Shown: positions 25,797 through 32,412 of the stretch, piece by piece | Layout of the letters: each line of letters opens with the position of its first letter | Numbering within the stretch: position 1 is the stretch's first letter | From: Sphingobium sp. AS12 | GTDB taxonomy: Bacteria; Pseudomonadota; Alphaproteobacteria; Sphingomonadales; Sphingomonadaceae | Assembly: GCF_019097845.1 (NCBI RefSeq) | Contig: NZ_JAHRGM010000085.1 | Span: forward strand, 115,657-179,656 | Length of the DNA: 64,000 bases | Direction: 5' to 3' | Position numbers and translations under genes: made by a program | The notes under the pieces: model-generated | Told to the model about the DNA's origin: nothing | The model's database searches: none | Seen by the model: only the letters and a program-made list of their open reading frames with translations

Positions 25797-26936
25797 TCAC
25801 CAAGTCAGTTTTTTCGTTCGCGACAGATGGAGCGCGAGAAGGATGGGGATAAGGCCCGGTCCCGGCACGCCAGCCATGCCAGCGACGATCTGAAGCAGGG
25901 GGAGGAAGAAGGCAAGCAATGGCCCGATCCGCCCCTGCCCCGCCGCCAGCGCCAGCACCGCCATGGCGGCAAGCGCGAGCGTATCGTAGGAAAGCATATA
26001 TGGGGTGGCCGAGACGGCGCAGGCGAGGAACAGAAGATTGGCGCGCAGGTCGTGGGATGCGGGGCGCTGGCGGAAGCGGCGCCAGACCAGCAGGGCGGCG
26101 ATCAGCGCCAGCGCCATCTGGAACGCAGTGGCGACCGGGACAGGGACGCCGATAACGCGCAGGTTCATGAACAGTGTAGGCATGAACGGCCCGGCGAGAT
26201 GATCAGGGTCGCTCAACACCAGCGACTGGTTGGCGATCCCGGCGGCGATATAGACCTGCCAGATGTCGATGCCCCAGATCAGCGCGACCAGCGCCGCCAG
26301 CGTCAGGCTGGACAGGGCAGCGGCGGCAAAGGCCCGCCAATTGCCGGTCGCGACGAACAGCAGTGGGATCAACAGGGCCAGTTGTGGCTTGACCAGCAGC
26401 AGGCCGACCAGCGCGCCTGCCAGCCAGGGGCGACTTTCGCGCCAACGCAGCACGGCGAGCAGGATGGCGGTCGCAAGCAGGGCAAACTGGCCCGACATGA
26501 TGCCGATCAGCGCAGCGGGCGCGGCCAGAAGCAGCGCGATGATCCGCCAGTCGCGGGTCCACAGGCGTAAGGCGACAGCGAAGCCGACAATGCCAAATGA
26601 GGTCCACAGCAGGAGCGCCGGGAGATAGGGGAGCAAGCCGAAAGGGGCGGCGATCAGCAGGGCCACAGGGGGATAGGACCAGAGCTGGCCGGGATAGCCA
26701 GCGCCCACGACGGAGCCGAGCGCCGCGAGATAGGTTGGCATGTCATAATAGCGGGCGGGGTCAGCTTCCCAAGCGGCGCGGCCATACATCCAGATGTTGA
26801 GGAAATCACGCCCCACCACGAGCGAGGTGCCGTCACGCGGGATAGGTGGGCCAAGGGTAAGTGTGAGGCAATAGGCCGGGACGAAGATCAGCAGCGTCAG
26901 GCCAGCGCCGATCCACAGCAAGCGTAGCCTGTCCAC
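25797..26936 (-). CDS. GT87 (DUF2029) family membrane glycosyltransferase
   Basis: A 379-residue protein with about ten membrane segments. The periplasmic loop after the first helix reads VVGRDFLNIWMYGRAAWEADPARYYD, the family's usual acidic D-x-x-x-W/Y segment, then QLWSYPPVALLIAAPFGLLPY. GT87 enzymes use polyprenyl-phosphate sugars. The gene starts 8 bp after the flhB stop, so it is probably co-transcribed with the export genes, yet it is not a standard flagellar gene. Flagellin or envelope glycan modification is possible but unproven. Confidence 0.8.
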   Translation of the reverse strand: MDRLRLLWIGAGLTLLIFVPAYCLTLTLGPPIPRDGTSLVVGRDFLNIWMYGRAAWEADPARYYDMPTYLAALGSVVGAGYPGQLWSYPPVALLIAAPFGLLPYLPALLLWTSFGIVGFAVALRLWTRDWRIIALLLAAPAALIGIMSGQFALLATAILLAVLRWRESRPWLAGALVGLLLVKPQLALLIPLLFVATGNWRAFAAAALSSLTLAALVALIWGIDIWQVYIAAGIANQSLVLSDPDHLAGPFMPTLFMNLRVIGVPVPVATAFQMALALIAALLVWRRFRQRPASHDLRANLLFLACAVSATPYMLSYDTLALAAMAVLALAAGQGRIGPLLAFFLPLLQIVAGMAGVPGPGLIPILLALHLSRTKKLTW

Positions 26937-26944
26937 GATGCTCG

Positions 26945-28081
26945 TCAGCGTTTCTTGCCGTCGGCGTCGAAGCGCAGGTCGTCGGGGACGGTGATGAACG
27001 GACGGTCCATCTCGCTCGCCATGCGATTTTCGACCCGGAATACGAAGGCCAGCACGGTTGCGACCGCCATATAGAGGCCTTCATTGACGATCTGACCAGC
27101 GCGCGAGGTGAAGTAGATGGCGCGGGCGAGTTCGGGATATTGGAGGACGGTCACGCCATTCTGGTCGGCCAGTTCGCGAATGGCGGCGGCGATCGCGTCG
27201 CTGCCGCGCGCGACCACGACCGGCGCGGCATCGACGCCGGGCTTGTAGCGCAGTGCGACGGCGAAATGGGTCGGGTTGGTGATGATGACGCTGGCTTCGG
27301 CCACGGCCTGCCGGGTGGAGCCGTTGAGCATTTCAAACTGGCGGCGACGAATTTGGCCCTTGAGTTCGGGCGAGCCTTCGCTTTCCTTATGCTCGTCCTT
27401 GATTTCCTGCTTGGACATGCCGAGCCGCTTGGCGCGCTGCATGATCTGCGCTGGCACGTCGATGCCTGCGATCAGGAACAGCCCGCCCGCCATCACCAGG
27501 CAGGTGAGGATGAACATATTGCTAAGGTCTGCCATGGCGGGGGCAATGCCCTGCTTGCCGAGGCCGATGATCGCGGTCAGCCGGTCCCAGATCATCCACA
27601 CGCCAATGCTGCCCAGCAGGCCGACCTTGGCGATCGATTTGAGCAGCTCGATCAGACCCTGGGTGCCGAACATTTTTTTGAGGCCCGCGCCGGGGTTCAT
27701 CTTCGACGCCTTGGGCGCGAAGGCACCGGGGCGGAACCCAAGCGACCCCAGCAGGGCGGGCGCGGCGATGGCGGCGAGGAAGGTCGCCAGCAGCACACCG
27801 GCCACCGGCAGGGCGATGCCGGTCAGCAGGTCCATCCCGCGTTCGGCCGGGGAAAAATCGACGATATCGTCGCGCCGGAAGCGCAGCGCCTGGGTCAGCA
27901 TGTCCGACAAGGCATCGATCATCGACGGCCCGGCCACCGCCAGCCAGCCGATGCCAGCCATCACCACAAGCGCGGTGCCCAGTTCACGCGACTGGAGAAT
28001 ATCGCCCTTCTTGGCGGCATCCTGCAATTTCTTTTGTGTCGGTTTTTCGGTCTTTTCGCCGCCGCCGGGACTGTCCGCCAT
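26945..28081 (-). CDS. flhB: Flagellar type III export switch protein FlhB
   Basis: A 378-residue inner membrane protein that changes export specificity from rod/hook to filament substrates. The cytoplasmic domain has the self-cleaving NPTH motif (ITNPTHFAVALRY) near residue 272. The N-terminal part has four membrane helices. The N terminus GGGEKTEKPTQKKLQDAAKKG is standard. It follows fliR by 3 bp. FliK, encoded upstream in the same run, would trigger the switch. Confidence 0.97.
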   Translation of the reverse strand: MADSPGGGEKTEKPTQKKLQDAAKKGDILQSRELGTALVVMAGIGWLAVAGPSMIDALSDMLTQALRFRRDDIVDFSPAERGMDLLTGIALPVAGVLLATFLAAIAAPALLGSLGFRPGAFAPKASKMNPGAGLKKMFGTQGLIELLKSIAKVGLLGSIGVWMIWDRLTAIIGLGKQGIAPAMADLSNMFILTCLVMAGGLFLIAGIDVPAQIMQRAKRLGMSKQEIKDEHKESEGSPELKGQIRRRQFEMLNGSTRQAVAEASVIITNPTHFAVALRYKPGVDAAPVVVARGSDAIAAAIRELADQNGVTVLQYPELARAIYFTSRAGQIVNEGLYMAVATVLAFVFRVENRMASEMDRPFITVPDDLRFDADGKKR

Positions 28082-28084
28082 GGC

Positions 28085-28867
28085 CTAGCGCCCTTCCGCG
28101 ATCGACTGGGCTTGGTCGAGACCGGCCTTGAGCGCGACGGTCAGCCCTTCGCCCATGATCGGCGCGGCAATCGCCAGCAGGACAAGGCCGGCCATCATCG
28201 CCATCGGCATACCCACGGCGAACAGGTTGAGCGAGGGGGCGGCGCGGGCCAGCATCCCCATGACGATCTGCACCAGCACCAGCGCGAAGCCGACCGGGAG
28301 CGCGACGGTGACGCCCGCACCCAACAACGCCCCGCCAAATTCGACCAGATGCCAGACCGTATCGTTGGACAGCATCGCCGCGCCGGGAGGGAGCGCCTGA
28401 TAGCTTTTGACGACGAACCCCGCGAGCAGCAGATGTCCGTCCATGCCGAGCAGCAGGAAGGTAGCTAGGATGGAGAGGAACTGCCCCACCACCTGTGTCC
28501 CCTGCCCCGATGACGGGTCGACCATCGCTGCGAAATTGAGGCCCATGGCGTTGCCGATCGTTTCCCCCGCGACGAAGGCGGCGGCGTAACCGATCTGCAC
28601 CGCAAAGCCCATGGCGAGGCCTGCCAGCACTTCGCCCGCGACCATCATCACGCCTTCAAAACTGGCGATGCCATCGGGCGGCAGGGTGATGGTGACGGTG
28701 TTGAGCGCGGCCAGACCCAGCGCGAGGCTGAGGATCAGGCGCAGTTGCAGCGGCACGGCGGGGGCGCCGAATACGGGGGCAGCAATGAAGGCCGCGCCGG
28801 GGCGGATCATGGCGATCAGCCAGACCCATAATTGGGCCTCTACCCCGGCAAAGCCCGGTGCGATCAT
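28085..28867 (-). CDS. fliR: Flagellar export gate protein FliR
   Basis: A 260-residue membrane protein with about six hydrophobic segments, part of the FliPQR export gate. Family segments include MNFAAMVDPSSGQGTQVVGQ, GMDGHLLLAGFVVKSYQALP and ALPVGFALVLVQIVMGMLAR. The ATG overlaps the fliQ stop by 4 bp, and flhB follows at 3 bp, so expression is coupled. Confidence 0.96.
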   Translation of the reverse strand: MIAPGFAGVEAQLWVWLIAMIRPGAAFIAAPVFGAPAVPLQLRLILSLALGLAALNTVTITLPPDGIASFEGVMMVAGEVLAGLAMGFAVQIGYAAAFVAGETIGNAMGLNFAAMVDPSSGQGTQVVGQFLSILATFLLLGMDGHLLLAGFVVKSYQALPPGAAMLSNDTVWHLVEFGGALLGAGVTVALPVGFALVLVQIVMGMLARAAPSLNLFAVGMPMAMMAGLVLLAIAAPIMGEGLTVALKAGLDQAQSIAEGR

Positions 28868-29136
28868 TGCAGCAGGTCCGGTATCCGCTCGAAAATCTCG
28901 CGGGTGAAATCGGCGATCAGCACCATGATCGATCCGCCGAACAGGGCCAGCATCCCGCCCACGACGATGATCTTGGGAATGAAACTCAACGTCTGTTCGT
29001 TGATCGAGGTCGCGGCCTGCACCATGCCGATCACCAGACCCGCCACCAGCGCGGGCAGCAGGATGGGCGCGGCGGCCAGTGCCGTGATCCAGAGCGCCTG
29101 CTGGGCAAGGCCCATGAAGAAATCGGCGTTTTCCAT
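28864..29136 (-). CDS. fliQ: Flagellar export gate protein FliQ
   Basis: A 90-residue protein with two hydrophobic helices, the small subunit of the FliPQR gate. The sequence LVAGLVIGMVQAATSINEQTLSFIPKI is diagnostic. It overlaps fliR by 4 bp downstream. Upstream, a 152-bp gap filled with a dispersed palindrome separates it from fliP, unusual in this tight operon. Confidence 0.96.
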   Translation of the reverse strand: MENADFFMGLAQQALWITALAAAPILLPALVAGLVIGMVQAATSINEQTLSFIPKIIVVGGMLALFGGSIMVLIADFTREIFERIPDLLQ

Positions 29137-29159
29137 GTTTCAGGAAATCCTCAACCCGC

Positions 29160-29272
29160 TCGCCCCCGGACTTGATCCGGGGGAAGTCGAAGCCCTCTGC
29201 CGAGCGGAGGCGAGGTCGGGACCTTCGCTACACTCAGGTGAACCCTTCGACAGGCTCAGGGCGAACGGGGGT
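29160..29272. repeat. Dispersed palindromic repeat, copy 3, inside the fli operon
   Basis: Between fliP and fliQ a short palindrome (CCCCCGG-acttgat-CCGGGGG at 29163-29183) is followed by fragments of the larger repeat, ending in CCCTTCGACAGGCTCAGGGC plus GAACGGG at 29241-29271. It makes up most of the gap. Confidence 0.75.
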
Positions 29273-29288
29273 TGGGTATTGGCGCAAA

Positions 29289-30167
29289 TCATGTCGCGAA
29301 CGACCCTGCCAAGCTCCCCATGGTCAGCGCCCAGCCATCGACCAGCACGAACAAGAGCAGCTTGAAGGGCATGGAGATGATGGTTGGGGACAGCATCATC
29401 ATGCCCAGCGCCATGAGCGTCGAGGCGACGACAAGGTCGATGATGAGGAAGGGGAGGAAGATCATGAAGCCGATCTGGAAGGCGGTCTTGAGTTCGCTGG
29501 TGACGAAGGCGGGCAGCAGGATGGTGAAGGGGATGTCGGCGGATGTGCGGAAAGGCGGGGCTTCGGCGAGACCGGCAAACAGCTTGAGATCGCTTTCGCG
29601 CGTCTGCTTGGCCATGAAGCCGTGCAGCACCTTGCCCGAGCGGCCGACCGCTTCCTCGATCGTGATCTGGCCCTTGCCATAGGGGTCGAAGGCCAGCTTG
29701 TTGATCTCGTCGATGGCGGGGCGCATCACGAAGAGCGAGAGGAACAGCGAGAGACCCAGCAGCACCTGATTGGGCGGGGTCTGTTGCAGCCCCAGCGCCT
29801 GCCGCAGCAGCGACAGGACGATGATGATGCGGGTGAAGCTGGTCATCATGAGGATGAGCGACGGCAGCACCGTCAGCAAGCTCATGAGGATCAGGATTTG
29901 CAGGCTGAGCGAGAGCGAGCGACCGTCGCCCGAAATCTGGCCCATCGCCCGGCTCAGCGCGCCGCCATTGTCAACCGGCGCGGCGGGTGCGGCCTGGGCA
30001 AAGGCGGGGGTTGTGACGAGCAGGATGATAAGAACGGCAGCCGTCAGCGCCAGCGCAATTCTGATCCCGATACGCTGTGCTTGCGCTCCGCAAATCCCGT
30101 CATTCCGGCCCAGGCCGGGGTGACGATTGTCAGGTAGCGGGAGCAAGTCAGCGAACACGGACGGCAT
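29289..30167 (-). CDS. fliP: Flagellar export gate protein FliP
   Basis: A 292-residue precursor of the main gate subunit. The core is standard: SLSLQILILMSLLTVLPSLI, TSFTRIIIVLSLLRQALGLQ, PPNQVLLGLSLFLSLFVM and MGMMMLSPTIISMPFKLLLF-like segments. The signal region (IALALTAAVLIILLVTTPAFAQA) is preceded by ~35 extra residues because a dispersed palindrome at 30098-30125 is read in frame. The ATG at 30167 follows GGAAGG; no later start was found before the signal peptide. It overlaps fliO by 20 bp. Confidence 0.93.
   Translation of the reverse strand: MPSVFADLLPLPDNRHPGLGRNDGICGAQAQRIGIRIALALTAAVLIILLVTTPAFAQAAPAAPVDNGGALSRAMGQISGDGRSLSLSLQILILMSLLTVLPSLILMMTSFTRIIIVLSLLRQALGLQQTPPNQVLLGLSLFLSLFVMRPAIDEINKLAFDPYGKGQITIEEAVGRSGKVLHGFMAKQTRESDLKLFAGLAEAPPFRTSADIPFTILLPAFVTSELKTAFQIGFMIFLPFLIIDLVVASTLMALGMMMLSPTIISMPFKLLLFVLVDGWALTMGSLAGSFAT
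30098..30125. repeat. Palindromic repeat translated within fliP
   Basis: CGTCATTCCGGCC and GGCCGGGGTGACG form an imperfect palindrome with 11 of 13 positions paired. It is of the common dispersed intergenic type but here is read in frame in the fliP N terminus (as NRHPGLGRNDG). Confidence 0.7.
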
Positions 30168-30414
30168 CGCCTTCCGCGATTTTTTCGATGCGGCCGCGGG
30201 TGACCGAGAGGAGAATTTTCTTGCCCTCAAACTCCACGACGGCAAGCTTGCCGAACGCGCCCATCGGCAGGGCTTCGAGCAGTTTGAGCGAACGGTCGCC
30301 CTGTGCGCCGATCATGCCCGGCTGATATTTCCGCCACAGCCACAGCGCGCCAAAGGCCATGCCGCCCACCAGCGGCAGGAGGATCAGCAATTTGACGAAA
30401 TACCAGACCATCAT
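30148..30414 (-). CDS. fliO: Flagellar biosynthesis protein FliO
   Basis: An 88-residue protein with one N-terminal membrane helix (VWYFVKLLILLPLVGGMAFGALWLW) and a short cytoplasmic domain with RSLKLLEALPMGAFGKLAVVEFEGKKILLSV-type beta strands, the FliO pattern. FliO helps assemble the FliP ring. It lies between fliN and fliP and overlaps the start of fliP. It is shorter than enteric FliO but normal for alphaproteobacteria. Confidence 0.88.
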   Translation of the reverse strand: MMVWYFVKLLILLPLVGGMAFGALWLWRKYQPGMIGAQGDRSLKLLEALPMGAFGKLAVVEFEGKKILLSVTRGRIEKIAEGDAVRVR

Positions 30415-30496
30415 GAAGCCGCCCGCAGATTATGGTTAATGCCCTGCGTTCCGCAGTTTCGTCGCCCAAGGCAAGCGTAAAATCCGATGCGTGCGA

Positions 30497-30832
30497 TCAA
30501 CCGCGCCGTTCGATGCCCGCCAGCCGGTTTTCGGTTGCGGCAATGTCGATGATGCGGATGCCATAGCGACCATTGACGGTCACCACCTCACCCTTGGCGA
30601 TCAGCGCGCCATTGACCATGATGTCGAGCAGATCGTCGGCCTGCCGGTCCAGTTCGACGATCGAGCCTTCGGCCAGATCCATGACTTCGGCCAGGCGCAG
30701 CGAGGTGGAGCCGACCTCCACCGACATGCGCACAGGAATGTCGGCCAGCAGCTTGAACTGGTGGTTATTGGTCATCCGCCCGACCGGATCTTCTCCACGC
30801 TCCATGCGGGGGGCTTCGCTCATGTCACTCAT
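30497..30832 (-). CDS. fliN: Flagellar motor switch protein FliN
   Basis: A 111-residue C-ring protein. The SpoA domain runs from LLADIPVRMSVEVGSTSLRL through VMDLAEGSIVELDRQADD to VNGALIAKGEVVTVNGRYG and GIRIIDI. It forms the base of the switch with FliM and helps dock export substrates. Its ATG overlaps the fliM stop by 4 bp. An 82-bp gap follows before fliO. Confidence 0.96.
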   Translation of the reverse strand: MSDMSEAPRMERGEDPVGRMTNNHQFKLLADIPVRMSVEVGSTSLRLAEVMDLAEGSIVELDRQADDLLDIMVNGALIAKGEVVTVNGRYGIRIIDIAATENRLAGIERRG

Positions 30833-31713
30833 TGGTCGGGTCCTTGTACAATCTTTTCAATCTGGAAGGCGGCGCGGCCATCCTGTTCGCCGATGCTGCC
30901 GCGCGCGACGATGCGGTTGCCCACGATCAGCGGCAGGCTGCGGCCGATGGTCACGGGAATGACGTCGCCGACCTTGAGCTGCATCAGCTCCGCCAGCGAG
31001 AGGTTGGGACGGGCCAGCACGGTGCGGGCGGGCAGGCGGATGTCGCGCATCCGGCGGGCGATACGCGCCTGCCAGACGGGGTCGCTCTGTTCATCGTCGG
31101 CGGGCAGTTTGGTGCCCATCAACGGCTCGACGGCGCGCAAGGCGGCGAGCGGAAAGACGAGATCAACCGGCCAAAGCTGGTCGCGAGTGATGCTGATCAT
31201 GAAACGCTGGACCACCATCTGGTCGCCCGGCTGGGCGGAGGCGGCAAAACCGACCCCGGTTTCGCGCATGATCAGCGCCGGTTCCAGCGGCAATATGTCG
31301 GCCCAGGTTTCGACCAGGCGGGCGAGGAGGGATTCAGACAGACGGGCGATCAGCCGGTCCTCGGTCGGCGTAAATTCGCCACGCGGGGGCAAGGGGCGAT
31401 TGCCGATGCCGCCATAGAAACAGTCGACCAGGGTGGAAATCATTGCCGCGTCCATGCGCAGCAGCACCTGCCCCTTGAGCGGGGACATGCGGTAGATGGA
31501 AATGCTGGTGAAGGGCGGCACCTGGGCCGACCAGGCGGCAAAGTCGAGCAGTTGCGCATCCTGCGCTTCCACCTGCGGGCGTACGCCGCAGATCGGCTCC
31601 ACCAAGGCACGGATGCGCCGGCCAAGCTTTTCGCCCAGCCGGTCCAGCCCGGACAGCATCATTGGTGCCTGCGATTCCCCCCGCCCGAAGGCGTAGGTCT
31701 GAACGTCGTCCAT
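30829..31713 (-). CDS. fliM: Flagellar motor switch protein FliM
   Basis: A 294-residue switch protein that binds phospho-CheY and sets rotation direction. The middle domain shows SISIYRMSPLKGQVLLRMDA and FYGGIGNRPLPPRGEFTPTE (with the GG motif needed for FliG contact); the C-terminal SpoA part reads LNLSLAEL-like NLSLAELMQLKVGDVIPVTI. The N-terminal CheY-binding LSQxEIDALL motif is not obvious, which is unusual. The ribosome binding site AGGGGA lies inside a hairpin (31720-31741). Confidence 0.93.
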   Translation of the reverse strand: MDDVQTYAFGRGESQAPMMLSGLDRLGEKLGRRIRALVEPICGVRPQVEAQDAQLLDFAAWSAQVPPFTSISIYRMSPLKGQVLLRMDAAMISTLVDCFYGGIGNRPLPPRGEFTPTEDRLIARLSESLLARLVETWADILPLEPALIMRETGVGFAASAQPGDQMVVQRFMISITRDQLWPVDLVFPLAALRAVEPLMGTKLPADDEQSDPVWQARIARRMRDIRLPARTVLARPNLSLAELMQLKVGDVIPVTIGRSLPLIVGNRIVARGSIGEQDGRAAFQIEKIVQGPDQ

Positions 31714-31719
31714 CTTGGT

Positions 31720-31741
31720 CCCCTGCCCTTCGGGTCAGGGG
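31720..31741 (-). promoter_or_regulatory. Hairpin covering the fliM ribosome binding site
   Basis: CCCCTG..CAGGGG with an inner CCC-ttc-GGG stem lies between fliL and fliM. In the mRNA the AGGGGA element before the fliM ATG is paired, so translation of fliM could be limited until the hairpin opens. Confidence 0.5.
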
Positions 31742-31764
31742 ATTTCCCGACCTTTCAGACAGGC

Positions 31765-32385
31765 CTATTGAATAACGAAATTGGTAAAATAAACGTTATC
31801 AACGCCGCCATAACCCGTTTTTTGCTTCAATATATCGTTGATAATGCCCTTGATCTTGCTTTGGAGCATCTGTTTGCCCTGCGGGGTGGACAAGGTCTCT
31901 TCCGGCTGCTGGGCGAGCATCATCAACACCTGGCTGCGGATCGCCATCTCGTGCGTCTTGATCGCGTCGATGACGCGCAGGTCATAATAGGTCGATACCG
32001 CGACCGAAATCTGGGCGAAGGCGTCCGTGTCGGACATGTTCGACGTGAAGGGGGTCTGGAGCTGGAAATAGCTTGCCTGATAGGCGGCAGGGTTCGCGGG
32101 CGCCGGCAGGTCTATGCCCTTGCCATGCGCGCCATGGGCCGCTGCTGCGCCCTCGCCATGCGGGACGGCATGGGCCTTGGCGATCTCCTCCGCGCTTTCT
32201 CCGGCCAGGACCAGGACGGGCTTATTGGGATCGATCTTTGGGCCTTCATCCTTGGGGCTGAAGAAACCGGCGGCATAGAGGCCGCCGGCCGCGCCTGCGC
32301 CGCCAACCACCATGGCGATGACGATCAGCAGGATCATTTTCATGCCCCCGCCTTTTTTCTTCTTGGCCTTCGGCTCGTCGCTCAT
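31765..32385 (-). CDS. fliL: Flagellar basal body-associated protein FliL
   Basis: A 206-residue membrane protein with a lysine-rich cytoplasmic start (PKAKKKKGGG), one helix (MILLIVIAMVVGGAGAAGGLYAAGF) and a periplasmic domain ending in the family's GYGGVDNVYFTNFVIQ-type C terminus. FliL supports stator function. The linker after the helix is longer than in enterics. It is 27 bp after fliK. Confidence 0.93.
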   Translation of the reverse strand: MSDEPKAKKKKGGGMKMILLIVIAMVVGGAGAAGGLYAAGFFSPKDEGPKIDPNKPVLVLAGESAEEIAKAHAVPHGEGAAAAHGAHGKGIDLPAPANPAAYQASYFQLQTPFTSNMSDTDAFAQISVAVSTYYDLRVIDAIKTHEMAIRSQVLMMLAQQPEETLSTPQGKQMLQSKIKGIINDILKQKTGYGGVDNVYFTNFVIQ

Positions 32386-32412
32386 CGTTCATATCCCCCA
32401 GGATAGCGCTGG

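Noticed and set aside
30832..32406. 524-codon open frame opposite fliM and fliL
   Set aside because: Shadow frame; both flagellar genes on the other strand are clear.
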